Assembly (NCBI GenBank): GCA_021846395.1
Contig: JAJZXB010000002.1
Span: forward strand, 62,001 to 126,000
DNA length: 64,000 nt
Direction: 5' to 3'
DNA from: Thermoplasmata archaeon
Lineage (GTDB): Archaea; Thermoplasmatota; Thermoplasmata; Thermoplasmatales; Thermoplasmataceae
Shown in pieces: positions 54,780-63,938 of the stretch; positions within the stretch are counted from its first letter, which is position 1; each line of letters starts with the position of its first letter. Both the position numbers and the translations under genes were made by a program. The notes beneath the pieces are model-generated. The model worked only from the letters and a program-made list of their open reading frames with translations. It did not search any database and was not told the DNA's origin.

Positions 54780-55733
54780 TCAGAGTTTTATATATTCCAA
54801 TAAAGTAAAGATAATTAAAATTATCGATACCGTTGTTAAAAAGACAAAAAACGAAGAGATATAATAAATTTTCATTGCCTTTTTAATATCTTTTATATCG
54901 GGATTTCTACCGGTTTCATTTATTATATATTCGCCGGGTTTCTCAAGCCTCACATTAAGTATCTGTGCAATTGCACCCATGCTGTAACCACCGTTAAAGC
55001 TATCTGTTGTGTTTATTAATTTTTTAATTTTATAATTGTATCCAAGAAAAAAAGCACTTATTGAGAAAATATATGGCGTCAATCTTGATGGAATATAATT
55101 TATTATTGTGTCAGCCAGTGCCGTGAAGTATCCGAAATCGATATTTTCCCTATCCTTATAGGCAACCATTGAATCCATTGTATTTATTGCCTTTACGGCA
55201 AGGGATCCGGGTATTCCAAAAAATGAATAATAAAATAATGGTGTGAAGTAACCATCAACAAAACCTTCTGCTATGGTTTCAACTGAGGCAGAAGATAATA
55301 GATTTGAATCCATTTCTGATGTGTTTCTTCTAACAACCATTGATGTGCTTTCTCTGGCAGATAATATATCATTATTTTCCAGATTTTTTATTATTTTTTT
55401 TATGTGCTTATTCATAGAATTGATGGAAAATGTTGATTTTAAAAGAAATACGGATAATATTATGAATATTATTAGTGAAATGTAACTATGAAGTGAATAT
55501 AAGATAAATAAAACAATTGAAACAGGGAATGAATATAAAAGCATAATGGAAATAAGGAAAAGAAAGCCACCTATTTTTTTATTCCCTATCTTCCTGTATA
55601 ATGGGCTAAGATGGTCTATTATTTTACCAAGAAGAATTACAGGATGCATAAATAGGGGTGGTTCACCATAAATTATATCAAATAGTAGAGAGATTGCAAG
55701 AAGTATTATGCCAAAAATTAAAAAGTTAATCAT
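54780..55733 (-). CDS. cbiB: Adenosylcobinamide-phosphate synthase CbiB
   Basis: An integral membrane enzyme of about 317 residues that attaches the aminopropanol phosphate arm to adenosylcobyric acid. The N-terminal LLFDIIYGEPPLFMHPVILLGKII is typical of CbiB/CobD, with SVETIAEGFVDGYFTPLFYY and AIAQILNVRLEKPGEY further on; several membrane helices are present. The ATG at 55733 is preferred to the TTG at 55739; it overlaps cbiP by 8 bases. Confidence 0.93.
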   Translation of the reverse strand: MINFLIFGIILLAISLLFDIIYGEPPLFMHPVILLGKIIDHLSPLYRKIGNKKIGGFLFLISIMLLYSFPVSIVLFILYSLHSYISLIIFIILSVFLLKSTFSINSMNKHIKKIIKNLENNDILSARESTSMVVRRNTSEMDSNLLSSASVETIAEGFVDGYFTPLFYYSFFGIPGSLAVKAINTMDSMVAYKDRENIDFGYFTALADTIINYIPSRLTPYIFSISAFFLGYNYKIKKLINTTDSFNGGYSMGAIAQILNVRLEKPGEYIINETGRNPDIKDIKKAMKIYYISSFFVFLTTVSIILIIFTLLEYIKL

Positions 55734-57156
55734 TTTCAATCAGTTTATTCAATAAATTAGCATCAATATGGGCCATTATACTATTTGTAACATCATCAAT
55801 ACCGCCATCCATAATTTCCTGATAGTTGGGAAATTTTACATTGAAAATATATTTTAAAAAATTCATATTTTCGAAAATGCCGTGGATATTTGTCCCCATT
55901 ATATTCTTTTTGCACGCTCCTTCTTCACCATTGTTTACAACATTCATATTTTTTTCATTGTTATTTATTATTGTTCCATAATGTATCTCATATCCCAAAC
56001 TTTCCTCATTTTCACCGAAAATATTTTCATTCATTGTATATCTAACTTCATCCACCTTTTTTTCATTATTATAAATTGTTTCTAAATCCAGCAATCCAAG
56101 GCATTCTGTCTCTTCCCCATTCGATTCTATTCCATTTTTATCATATATTTTTTTTCCAAGCATTTGGTAACCTCCACAGATTCCAATGATTTTGGCTGTT
56201 TCGGATTTTTCAATTATTTTCCTATCCATTCCATATTTTTTAACATATTCAAGATCCCTAAAAACCATCTTTGAGCCGGGAAGAACAATTACTTCAGCGG
56301 TATCGATATCATCAACATTATCCTTTGTTATATATTTATAACCCATATTGTATAAATAAAATGGGTCCAGATCACTGTAATTTTCCATATACGGATATTT
56401 TATCACAGCAATTTTATTATTGCTTATTTTTTCATTTGTATAATTCAATGAATCTTCCCCGGGAACTTTGATATCGGATAAATATGGCAAAATTCCAATG
56501 ACCTTTTTTCCTGTAAGCCCTTCAAGTTTCTTAATTCCAGAATCTAGTATTTCTACATTTCCACGCATTTTATTTATAACCATGTACCTCACAAGATCGC
56601 CTCTATTCATTAATTTTATTGTCCCATATAGTGAGGCAAATACCCCTCCTTTATCAATATCAGAAACCAATATTGCAGGTGTATTATATATGGAAGAAAC
56701 AAAGATGTTTGAAAAATCCCTCCCATTCATGTTTATTTCAGCAGCAGAACCAGCTCCCTCAGCGATTACCATATCATATTTATTTAACAAAAAATCAAGA
56801 GATTCCCTTATTATACTGTAACCGTTTTTATTTAAATATTCGTAATATTTCTCAATGGACAATGAGCCAACTGATTTTCCCAGAACAATTAACTGCGATT
56901 TCCCCTCACCTTCTGGCTTTAATAAAAATGGATTCATGTGTTTATCAGGTTTTGCCCTTGCTGCTATTGCCTGAAGCCATTGTGCCCTTGAAATTTCCGA
57001 TGAATCCCCAATTGATATTGAATTGAGTGACATGTTCACACCCTTAAATGGTGATACTTTATATCCCCTGTTTGAAAAATAACGGCATAGTGCCATAACA
57101 AGAGTGGTTTTTCCTGAATCAGATGAAGTGCCAAGCACCTGTATTATTCTATTCAT
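55726..57156 (-). CDS. cbiP: Cobyric acid synthase CbiP
   Basis: Amidates adenosylcobyrinic acid a,c-diamide at four side chains using glutamine and ATP. About 476 residues. A P-loop GTSSDSGKTT opens the ATP-binding domain; EGAGSAAEIN and SDIDKGGVFASLYG follow. The C-terminal glutaminase half has the nucleophile Cys in IGICGGYQML (about residue 327) and a His in TNIHGIFEN. It is coupled to cbiB and to the upstream aminotransferase-like gene by overlaps. Confidence 0.94.
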   Translation of the reverse strand: MNRIIQVLGTSSDSGKTTLVMALCRYFSNRGYKVSPFKGVNMSLNSISIGDSSEISRAQWLQAIAARAKPDKHMNPFLLKPEGEGKSQLIVLGKSVGSLSIEKYYEYLNKNGYSIIRESLDFLLNKYDMVIAEGAGSAAEINMNGRDFSNIFVSSIYNTPAILVSDIDKGGVFASLYGTIKLMNRGDLVRYMVINKMRGNVEILDSGIKKLEGLTGKKVIGILPYLSDIKVPGEDSLNYTNEKISNNKIAVIKYPYMENYSDLDPFYLYNMGYKYITKDNVDDIDTAEVIVLPGSKMVFRDLEYVKKYGMDRKIIEKSETAKIIGICGGYQMLGKKIYDKNGIESNGEETECLGLLDLETIYNNEKKVDEVRYTMNENIFGENEESLGYEIHYGTIINNNEKNMNVVNNGEEGACKKNIMGTNIHGIFENMNFLKYIFNVKFPNYQEIMDGGIDDVTNSIMAHIDANLLNKLIEND

Positions 57157-58174
57157 GTTTAACACCCATAAAGTTTTTAATATTTTTTATTAAAATAATG
57201 TTCTTATTATGCTGTTTAATCGAAATTCTTATGCAATTTTCACCAAAGGTACCATAATCCTCAAGGGTTCGTATCATAATACCATTTTTTTCAAGGAAAT
57301 GTTTAAGAATTCTTCCATCAAAGGGTATCCTAAATGTTATAAAATTTGCTTTTGGTTTTCCCATGAGTTTAAAATTTAATTTTTCCAATTCCCCTACCAT
57401 GTACTCTCTTTCCTTTGAAACAGCCTCAGGAATATTTAGCATAGAGCCATAATCCAGATCCTTAATATATTCCAGAGAAAATTGAGGCATTCTCCATGGT
57501 TCAGCATTTTTATTCAGATAAATAATGTTTTCCATATTCGATGCAATATATCCTATTCTCAATCCGGGAATGGAAAAAAATTTTGTCAATGACCTTCCAA
57601 TTATAATGTTATTATATTTTTTTATTATTTCACTTTCATGTAATTCTCGCTTGTTAACAAAATATATAAAGGACTCATCAAGAAAAACATATGCATTTTT
57701 TTCATCTGATATCCTTAATATATTAATTAAAGATTTTAATGGCAACATATTCCCCGTGGGATTATCAGGATAAACAATAAATATGGCACTGTAGTTATAA
57801 TAAAGCAAAATTTCCGGATTGCTTTCCAGGACGTTGTAAGGCATTATTATTCTATTGCCAGTAAATGGCGCATTCAGGTATTCTGTAAATGATGGTGAAA
57901 CAATAACTATATTTCCTGACAGGGAAAGGATAAATTTATGGATTATATATGTAAGCCCCGGGACTATCATGATATTTTCACCGTTAAATTCACCGTTTGA
58001 GATAATTTTATTATAGGCGTCAAGTTTACTTTCAGGATAATTTTTAATATCTTTTGATTTAATAAAATATGATTTAATATTTATAAAATCATTCATATTT
58101 GATGAAAAGTCAAGTATTTTTTTAACTGGAATAGAAGTTTCTCGTGATACTTCATATATATTGCCACCATGCAT
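57149..58174 (-). CDS. cobD: Threonine-phosphate decarboxylase-like aminotransferase (CobD/CobC family)
   Basis: A 341-residue class I/II aminotransferase-fold enzyme. It starts MHGGNIYEVSRET, as in L-threonine-O-3-phosphate decarboxylases, and has N138 (YPDNPTGN), D166 (FLDES) and K198 (SLTKFFSIPGLRIGY) for PLP binding. Its place at the head of the cbiB/cbiP unit supports the role of making aminopropanol phosphate. A histidinol-phosphate aminotransferase is the main alternative. The name cobD is shared with the CbiB family in other schemes. Confidence 0.85.
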   Translation of the reverse strand: MHGGNIYEVSRETSIPVKKILDFSSNMNDFINIKSYFIKSKDIKNYPESKLDAYNKIISNGEFNGENIMIVPGLTYIIHKFILSLSGNIVIVSPSFTEYLNAPFTGNRIIMPYNVLESNPEILLYYNYSAIFIVYPDNPTGNMLPLKSLINILRISDEKNAYVFLDESFIYFVNKRELHESEIIKKYNNIIIGRSLTKFFSIPGLRIGYIASNMENIIYLNKNAEPWRMPQFSLEYIKDLDYGSMLNIPEAVSKEREYMVGELEKLNFKLMGKPKANFITFRIPFDGRILKHFLEKNGIMIRTLEDYGTFGENCIRISIKQHNKNIILIKNIKNFMGVKHE

Positions 58175-58294
58175 TTTTGCTAATATTCAATTTATTATTT
58201 AATTTTTTTATAACAATACAGTATTAATTTTATTCCATATCAAATCCCTTTAACAGAAAATAAAACTTTTTTCAGGAAAACTTTAAGGATTAAT

Positions 58295-59320
58295 ATGGAT
58301 AGTGATAATATGAATATTGTAACTGGAAATAAAGTATATGAGGAAATTAAGGGAAAGAGAACAATCTATGTTCTCCTTTCGGGAACCACTGAAATTTCAC
58401 TTTTAGATGGGGTATCGGCAGCTGGTGAAAAACCGGAACTCACACCATTGACGCCGCCTCTTGATTCCGAAATAATTTTTACTGGCAAATGTAAAAGTTA
58501 TGATGTTATGCCAATGACTGATAACGGAATTCCCACACCCGCAATAATAACGAGGGCTTCAAATGAAATCTCAAAAATAGATACGCTTATAGTTGATGCA
58601 GGCCTAAAAGAATATCCAAAAATACCATTTATTTATACCGGGCTTGGGAGTGCAAATAATTTTACGGAGCGTAAGGCTCTTGATAGATATAATGAGGCCG
58701 TATCATTTGGGGAATATATTGGTAAAATTCTTGATGGTAAATACGATTATATACTACTTGCGGAAAGCGTTCCGGGGGGAACCACGACAGCGTATGCAGT
58801 TTTGTCTGCACTCAATATTAATTACATGACAAGCAGTTCAATGAGGGATTCGCCTGATAATATAAAAAGGGAACTTATTAAAAAAGCCTTTAAAAGGATC
58901 GAGCCGGATCACAATCCAGAACATGCAATAGAGCAATATGGAGATTACATGATGGCTTTATCCATTGGAATTTCCAGAAAGGTTAGAAAATCAACACTGT
59001 TGTTTTCGGGGGGAACACAGATGTTGAATGTTTATCTTCTTGACCAGATGATAAATAAAACAAAGGATAAAAGATATATATTCACGACAAAATATATTAT
59101 GAATGACAAAAAAGAACTAATGGAAAAAATCGGAGGAGACAATATAATTTATTCAAATATGGATTTTTCAAATATAGATGGACTGAATTATTATGAACAG
59201 GGATATGTGAAGGAGGGGACGGGATTTGGCGCAACATTTGGCATTGCATACTTAAATTGTGGCAATGTTGATTATATATATGATGAAATAAAAAAAGTGT
59301 ATGCCTCTTTTTTACGTTAA
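58295..59320 (+). CDS. cobT: CobT-like nicotinate-nucleotide phosphoribosyltransferase, archaeal
   Basis: A 341-residue member of the archaeal CobT-like group (TIGR00303/UPF0284). It activates the lower-ligand base for attachment to cobinamide. Conserved stretches include LSGTTEISLLDGVSAAGEKPE, ESVPGGTTTAYAVL, LFSGGTQMLNVYLLD and EGTGFGATFG near the end. The gene is divergent from the three cobamide genes with a shared promoter region (58175-58294). Base specificity is unknown. Confidence 0.88.
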   Translation: MDSDNMNIVTGNKVYEEIKGKRTIYVLLSGTTEISLLDGVSAAGEKPELTPLTPPLDSEIIFTGKCKSYDVMPMTDNGIPTPAIITRASNEISKIDTLIVDAGLKEYPKIPFIYTGLGSANNFTERKALDRYNEAVSFGEYIGKILDGKYDYILLAESVPGGTTTAYAVLSALNINYMTSSSMRDSPDNIKRELIKKAFKRIEPDHNPEHAIEQYGDYMMALSIGISRKVRKSTLLFSGGTQMLNVYLLDQMINKTKDKRYIFTTKYIMNDKKELMEKIGGDNIIYSNMDFSNIDGLNYYEQGYVKEGTGFGATFGIAYLNCGNVDYIYDEIKKVYASFLR

Positions 59321-59322
59321 TT

Positions 59323-60051
59323 TCAATATTTTTCAATTACATTCATGAAAGATTCAGTTGATATGCCAATAAATCGGGATACAAAACCCTTTTTTGGAGT
59401 CAGGTTTTTTACATTCATATTCAGGTTATGCATTCTTTTCATATCATCAAGTGCATTATCAGTATCACCTATTTCATCAACCAATTTTTTTTGCTTTCCA
59501 GAAAGGGATGAGAATAAAAGCCCCGTGGCAATATCATCAATTTCATTATTGCTTAATTTTCTTCTTTTCTGTACTTCCTCCCTGAATTTTAAAAAAATAT
59601 CATTCATTAAATTGTTATAAATTGAATTCTCTTCATCGGTCATTTTTCTGAATGGTGAATTTATATCCTTATATTTTCCTATCTTGTTTATTCTGGTTTT
59701 TATTCCAATATTTTCAAGTAATTCTGATATATCCAGGGATATGCTGATAACACCTATAGACCCAATAATTGAGGTTTCCATTGCAAATATTTTTTCAGAT
59801 GCACAGGAAAGCCAGTATGCCCCTGAGGCACCAACACCAAGTATTGATGTGTAAACAGGTTTTTCCCTTGCGATTTTTAAAAGTTTATTGTATAATATCT
59901 GGGTGGCGTTGGCATCCCCTCCACCTGAATTCACAACAAGCAATAAGCCCCTTACCCTGTTTTTTTTCTGGATATAATCGAGTACAGGCATAAACCTTGA
60001 AACCATTGAGTTGTTAATGGTTCCTACAATATTAAGCAATGCAATATACAT
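59323..60051 (-). CDS. sppA: Signal peptide peptidase SppA-like (S49 family), soluble
   Basis: A 242-residue S49 serine protease. The crotonase-like fold has NSGGGDANATQILYNKL, the nucleophile S76 in VGASGAYW, ETSIIGSIGVI, and the general-base Lys in GKYKDINSPFRKMT (K128). Known SppA proteins have an N-terminal membrane helix; here the protein starts directly at the catalytic domain, so it appears cytosolic. Members clear remnant signal peptides or act in stress proteolysis. It is convergent with cobT. Confidence 0.9.
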   Translation of the reverse strand: MYIALLNIVGTINNSMVSRFMPVLDYIQKKNRVRGLLLVVNSGGGDANATQILYNKLLKIAREKPVYTSILGVGASGAYWLSCASEKIFAMETSIIGSIGVISISLDISELLENIGIKTRINKIGKYKDINSPFRKMTDEENSIYNNLMNDIFLKFREEVQKRRKLSNNEIDDIATGLLFSSLSGKQKKLVDEIGDTDNALDDMKRMHNLNMNVKNLTPKKGFVSRFIGISTESFMNVIEKY

Positions 60052-60093
60052 AATATACGAAATTGAATTTCCTTATAAAATTTATGTCTACCA

Positions 60094-60717
60094 TTATTTT
60101 GATATGCTTTTATATATGGTGTTTAATGTTTCCTCGGGATTCGCGGATTGGTATATTGACCTTCCAATAATCACATAATCTGCGCCAAGCATCAGGGCAT
60201 CCAGCATACTGCCGCCCTGAGTTCCAATGCCCGGGGAAATTATTTTTAAATCACCTGATAGTTCCTTTACCATCTTCAGATTTTCGGGGCGATTGCCGGG
60301 GGCCACCAGACCATATACCCCAGCTTTTTTTGAGATATCTATCAACTTATCCGTTACATCATCAATGTAAGATTCCTGCGACATGGAAACAACTGAAAAA
60401 ACCTTCATGCCTGAGGCGGCATCAACCACTGCTTTCAATGATTTAAATCCGGTAAATGCATGTGATATTATGCCCCATGCTCCATAATCCCTTGCCTTTT
60501 CAGTGATCATCCTGTTGGTATTGTCAATGTCCGCAAGTTTAAAATCACATATTACTCTGGAATATTTTGACAGTTCTCTAACTATCCCTATACCATTCTC
60601 AAGTATGATAGGCCAGTTTATTTTTATTGCAAAAACCTTATCACCAAGATTTTTTGCAAGGTCCATAGCCGTTTCATGGTCGTAAACATCTAGGGCAAAT
60701 ATTATTTTATTTTCCAT
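60094..60717 (-). CDS. pyrF: Orotidine 5'-phosphate decarboxylase
   Basis: Last step of UMP synthesis. A 207-residue TIM barrel. D10 (FALDVYD), K32 (IKINWP), and the D58-x-K60-x-x-D63 motif (CDFKLADIDNT) form the active site. The phosphate-binding GIGTQGGS and GRSIY lie at the C-terminus. Its promoter region contains one copy of a 41-bp repeat that also precedes pyrE (61504), pointing to joint control or to a later insertion between them. Confidence 0.95.
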   Translation of the reverse strand: MENKIIFALDVYDHETAMDLAKNLGDKVFAIKINWPIILENGIGIVRELSKYSRVICDFKLADIDNTNRMITEKARDYGAWGIISHAFTGFKSLKAVVDAASGMKVFSVVSMSQESYIDDVTDKLIDISKKAGVYGLVAPGNRPENLKMVKELSGDLKIISPGIGTQGGSMLDALMLGADYVIIGRSIYQSANPEETLNTIYKSISK

Positions 60718-60753
60718 GACTTAAAAGTCATTTTATTTATTTAAATGTATATG

Positions 60754-60794
60754 TGAACTACATAACAAAAATTAATTAATTCTTTTTTAATTAT
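60754..60794 (+). repeat. 41-bp direct repeat, copy 1 (pyrF side)
   Basis: Identical over 41 bases to 61456-61496, then one mismatch and more matching bases. The repeat contains the palindrome AATTAATTAATT. It lies in the pyrF promoter region. The 298 bases of 60718-61015 hold this repeat, promoter-like DNA and a tiny frame of 12 codons, but no other gene. Confidence 0.85.
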
Positions 60795-61015
60795 ATAAAG
60801 AATGACAATACTAAATATGGTCATCGTGGCATTTCTATAATTTTCCCTGTTAACTCTTACTATTTTTTCTTCTGATCGTCATATCCCGTATTAACAGATC
60901 ATCTTTATATATCCATCATTAGTATACTAATCTTTATTGAATTGTCGCAACTTTTTGTGAATAGTTAAATTAAGAAGAATTAATATATAGAAAACCTATT
61001 TTATATTGATAAAGT

Positions 61016-61246
61016 ATGAAGATTAAAAGGGTTGCAATAATTTTATTTATAGTTCCGGGGGTTATTATATCTCTCCCCATTTCGTTCTATCTTGCAGAAA
61101 TTGAAATTAAATACCATCCCTTTTGGCAAGCATTTTTTATGTCATTTTTTATTTTTTGGGTCTTAATAGATGCTATTATTATTACCTATTTCTATGTTAT
61201 AGTTCTTAAAAATAGTTTAAAAATTTTAAAAAATAAAAAACAGTAA
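61016..61246 (+). CDS. Small hypothetical membrane protein, 76 aa
   Basis: Not recognised. Two predicted membrane helices (about residues 5-26 and 37-63) joined by a short acidic-to-basic loop, ending in a Lys/Asn-rich tail. It lies inside the segment flanked by the 41-bp repeats between pyrF and pyrE, so it may have arrived with that insertion. Its own TATA-like run (ttaatatatag) lies about 35 bases upstream. Confidence 0.55.
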   Translation: MKIKRVAIILFIVPGVIISLPISFYLAEIEIKYHPFWQAFFMSFFIFWVLIDAIIITYFYVIVLKNSLKILKNKKQ

Positions 61247-61455
61247 AGATGAAGTCCAAATGATCGAAAACGTAATTAAAAAAATATTAAAAAGCACCTC
61301 ATTTACATGATATATTTATCGTAGGATCATTGCAAAAGTATTGTATTTAGTTGATGGTATTAATACCATATTTGCTGGCAATTGCAACTATTCTTCCGAT
61401 TTATATGATATAAGGGAATCTCTGAACCGTTTAACCGACATATGGGCAGCACCAC
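61247..61455 (+). pseudogene. Start-less gene fragment inside the pyrF-pyrE insert
   Basis: A frame without start runs from about 61306 into the second repeat and stops near 61480. It includes YRRIIAKVLYLVDGINTIF and SSDLYDIRESLNRLTDIW and looks protein-like, but no family was recognised. It may be the end of a gene brought in with the insert. Confidence 0.3.
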
Positions 61456-61496
61456 ATGAACTACATAACAAAAATTAATTAATTCTTTTTTAATTA
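61456..61496 (+). repeat. 41-bp direct repeat, copy 2 (pyrE side)
   Basis: Second copy of the repeat, ending 7 bases before the pyrE ATG, so it forms the core of the pyrE promoter. The repeats are 702 bp apart (start to start) in the same orientation. Confidence 0.85.
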
Positions 61497-61503
61497 TGTA
61501 AAC

Positions 61504-62004
61504 ATGCTAAGGGATTATCTTATTAATAACAGTATAATAAAATTTGGAGATTTCACACTGACCTCCGGAAAAAAATCGGATTATTATATCGATATAAAAG
61601 AGGCAGGTACCAATCCTGAAATACTTGAAGTACTGGGAAAGGAACTCTCTGGCCATATATCAAGTAAGAAGATAGCGGGAATGGAACTTGGAGCTGTACC
61701 GTTACTGATTTCCACATCGCTCCAGTTAAAAATACCATATATTATAATCAGAAAAACTGAAAGAACCCACGGAACCGGTAAGAGATATATTGGGCAAATT
61801 GTGAGCGGGGAAATGGTAGATGTAATAGATGATGTCGCAACCACCGGCGGATCTATCTTAAAATCAGTAAATATATTGAGAGGGTATGGCGCCATTGTTA
61901 AAAATGCAATTTGTATTGTTGATAGAGAAGAGGGTGCAGAATTATTAATGAAAAATAATAATGTGAATCTGATAAGCCTTGTAAAGATTTCAGAATTAAG
62001 ATAG
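61504..62004 (+). CDS. pyrE: Orotate phosphoribosyltransferase
   Basis: Makes orotidine 5'-phosphate from orotate and PRPP. 166 residues, normal for archaea. TSGKKSDYYIDI and the PRPP loop VIDDVATTGGS (107-117) are present, with RKTERTHGTGKRY as the flexible catalytic loop. It is divergent from pyrF, with which it forms the end of the UMP pathway. The start is leaderless or nearly so. It overlaps the convergent aIF6 gene by 9 bases. Confidence 0.95.
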   Translation: MLRDYLINNSIIKFGDFTLTSGKKSDYYIDIKEAGTNPEILEVLGKELSGHISSKKIAGMELGAVPLLISTSLQLKIPYIIIRKTERTHGTGKRYIGQIVSGEMVDVIDDVATTGGSILKSVNILRGYGAIVKNAICIVDREEGAELLMKNNNVNLISLVKISELR

Positions 62005-62652
62005 AGTATCGTCTATTCTGCCGAGCTCAATTGAGGTCGTTGCATTCCCGACAAGAATGCCCTTTGAATTGGTTATGATTGATGCCCCGAGATAATAGCT
62101 CCCATAATTTGCAGTTCCAGTATTTACTGGTATGCCGAAAAGGTCGCTGAGGTTCTTTATTTCTTCATCGCTTGATTCAGGTGAAACCAGCATTCCATTG
62201 TCATTCAGCACCGCAACACTGCCCACTGTTTTTACACCCGCAATTGTGGACTTGACCACCTCAACACCCAGTGTGTCGCTTATTGCCTTTTCTGAAGATT
62301 CGGTAAATGATGGATGTATTACAGCAGCCTTGTCATTTGTAATAATATTGTTACCTACAGCATTCAACCTGTCTTTTAAAAAAAGTATGTTACGGCCGTC
62401 AACGTTCATATCTGAAAAGTCATCTGGACTTGACATGCCGGATACAACAATTCCCTTGGAATTAAAAGCGACCATTGTGCCAATTAGGCTGAAATTGTTA
62501 ATAATAACACGAAATGTCCTTACTCCAAGAATATCCTTTATTATATTCTCTGACTCTTCATCAAGGTTCTTTGGAATTAAAGCGGTATTCCCATAAGCTT
62601 TTATATATACACCTATGAAATCGCTGCTGAATATGGATAATTTTCTTATCAT
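61996..62652 (-). CDS. eif6: Ribosome anti-association factor aIF6
   Basis: Binds the large subunit and prevents premature joining of subunits. A 218-residue protein made of five similar pseudo-repeats around a pentein core; recurrent elements such as NSKGIVVSG, NDNGMLVS and NSKGILVGN mark three of them. It lies 6 bases after L31e, in the conserved archaeal order aIF6-L31e-L39e. Confidence 0.95.
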   Translation of the reverse strand: MIRKLSIFSSDFIGVYIKAYGNTALIPKNLDEESENIIKDILGVRTFRVIINNFSLIGTMVAFNSKGIVVSGMSSPDDFSDMNVDGRNILFLKDRLNAVGNNIITNDKAAVIHPSFTESSEKAISDTLGVEVVKSTIAGVKTVGSVAVLNDNGMLVSPESSDEEIKNLSDLFGIPVNTGTANYGSYYLGASIITNSKGILVGNATTSIELGRIDDTLS

Positions 62653-62658
62653 AATGTT

Positions 62659-62931
62659 TTACGGCAAAATAATTTCTGTAGTTCCATCTTCCAGTTTTAT
62701 TATTTTTAAGCTTATTTTGGTGGGTATATGCTTTCTACCCTTTTTCCAGATATCTTCATTGACTTTATTATCAACCCATATTTTATCCCTATCTGATTTG
62801 GTATATCTTGCCACCCGGTCCTTAATTATTTCAATGGCGGTATCTGCTCTTCTCGCCTTTGATGAAAGCCTTGCTGTTCTCAATGAAACAGTTATTAATT
62901 CCTCATTTGTAAGATTTTGATCTTCTACCAT
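62659..62931 (-). CDS. rpl31e: 50S ribosomal protein L31e
   Basis: A 90-residue archaeal/eukaryal large-subunit protein near the exit tunnel. The typical core VSLRTARLSSKARRADTAIEIIKDRVARY and the end DKIWVDNKVNEDIWKKGRKHIP are clear. It sits between L39e and aIF6 with short spacers in one transcription unit. Confidence 0.95.
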   Translation of the reverse strand: MVEDQNLTNEELITVSLRTARLSSKARRADTAIEIIKDRVARYTKSDRDKIWVDNKVNEDIWKKGRKHIPTKISLKIIKLEDGTTEIILP

Positions 62932-62940
62932 ATAATCACC

Positions 62941-63096
62941 TTATAATTTTAAATTTGACCTTCTCCAGTTTTTCCTTTTTGGATTCTGCGTCATTTTCCT
63001 GTCTGTTCTGAGCATTACCCATCCTGGTACCCTTCTATTGGATTTTACGTGTTTCATCAATCTTAGTTTTTTGCCTAATGGCTTATTTTTACTCAT
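62941..63096 (-). CDS. rpl39e: 50S ribosomal protein L39e
   Basis: A very small (51-residue) and basic protein that lies inside the exit tunnel. The sequence [16 protein letters not shown] with [13 protein letters not shown] matches the family. The open frame extends upstream to 63135, but the ATG at 63096 is chosen because it gives the normal length and follows a GAGGAGAT ribosome-binding site. It starts one base after the PDCD5 gene ends. Confidence 0.95.
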   Translation of the reverse strand: MSKNKPLGKKLRLMKHVKSNRRVPGWVMLRTDRKMTQNPKRKNWRRSNLKL

Positions 63097-63097
63097 T

Positions 63098-63442
63098 TTA
63101 TCTCCTCTCAATTTTTGTTTCGTGTGGGTTTCCAATCAGCCTTGAAAGTATCCCTTTTAACTCAGCATCACTGATAATATGGTTTATTCTACCCATATTC
63201 GCCAGCTGTATGAGCTGATTCTCAACATTATCTACAAGCTCAGGCTTTACAAGTTTTAATGTGTTCAGCCTTTCTCTTGCATCATCCGCAAGTATTTGCC
63301 TTAATATTTGTTGCTTCCTTGCTTCTTCCTCCAGAGAACGTCTCCTGCTTTCATTTTCCATATCACGTTCCTGAGATGACCTTTCAAGCTCTTCGAATTT
63401 TTGTCTTCTTATACGTTCTATCTCGTCATCATCATTGGCCAT
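63098..63442 (-). CDS. DNA-binding protein of the PDCD5 family
   Basis: A 114-residue archaeal homologue of PDCD5. A charged N-terminal helix ([16 protein letters not shown]) leads to the three-helix core [22 protein letters not shown] and [14 protein letters not shown]. Archaeal members bind double-stranded DNA non-specifically; the physiological role is not known. It is fixed between S19e and L39e in many archaea. Confidence 0.94.
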   Translation of the reverse strand: MANDDDEIERIRRQKFEELERSSQERDMENESRRRSLEEEARKQQILRQILADDARERLNTLKLVKPELVDNVENQLIQLANMGRINHIISDAELKGILSRLIGNPHETKIERR

Positions 63443-63488
63443 TCATAACACCCGACATAACATATTGTATTTATATTCATAAATCTTA

Positions 63489-63938
63489 TTATAAATATTT
63501 CTCAAATGATTTATCCTTTTCGGAAAGTGATTTCATTGCTTCTCTTGATACCTTATCAAGAAGAGCCTGACCTGCTGGAGTTATTTCTCTGCCTATCTTA
63601 TTTTTTTTAAGATAACCAAGGGATTCAAGTGCATGAAACATTGACCTAATAATATATCTGCTGCTCTGAACAGGATGGTATCTCTTTGACCCTCTGTCCT
63701 GCCTGCTTCCATATTCCTGACTCATTCTTGCTATTCCAAGATTCCCATTTATATATATTTTTCTCAATATGGATGCCATTCGGGTATAATACCATCCTTC
63801 CTGTGTCCAGGATTTTTCTTTTCCTATACCGTCCTTCAAATATTTTGTCCATTCTGGTTCTTCAACCTTCATGGATTTTAATTCTAAAGCCAGATTGTGA
63901 ATTAATACATCAGCCGGAACTTCTTTTACATTTACCAT
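63489..63938 (-). CDS. rps19e: 30S ribosomal protein S19e
   Basis: A 149-residue archaeal/eukaryal small-subunit head protein needed for late pre-rRNA processing in eukaryotes. Key parts: VKEVPADVLIHNLALELK, the WYYTRMASILRKIY segment and GREITPAGQALLDKVSREA. It is the first gene of the S19e-PDCD5-L39e-L31e-aIF6 unit, and a promoter should lie just to the right (63939-64000). Confidence 0.95.
   Translation of the reverse strand: MVNVKEVPADVLIHNLALELKSMKVEEPEWTKYLKDGIGKEKSWTQEGWYYTRMASILRKIYINGNLGIARMSQEYGSRQDRGSKRYHPVQSSRYIIRSMFHALESLGYLKKNKIGREITPAGQALLDKVSREAMKSLSEKDKSFEKYL

Noticed and set aside
62132-62596. A 154-codon plus-strand frame
   Set aside because: Fully antisense to aIF6, whose pentein repeats are clear.
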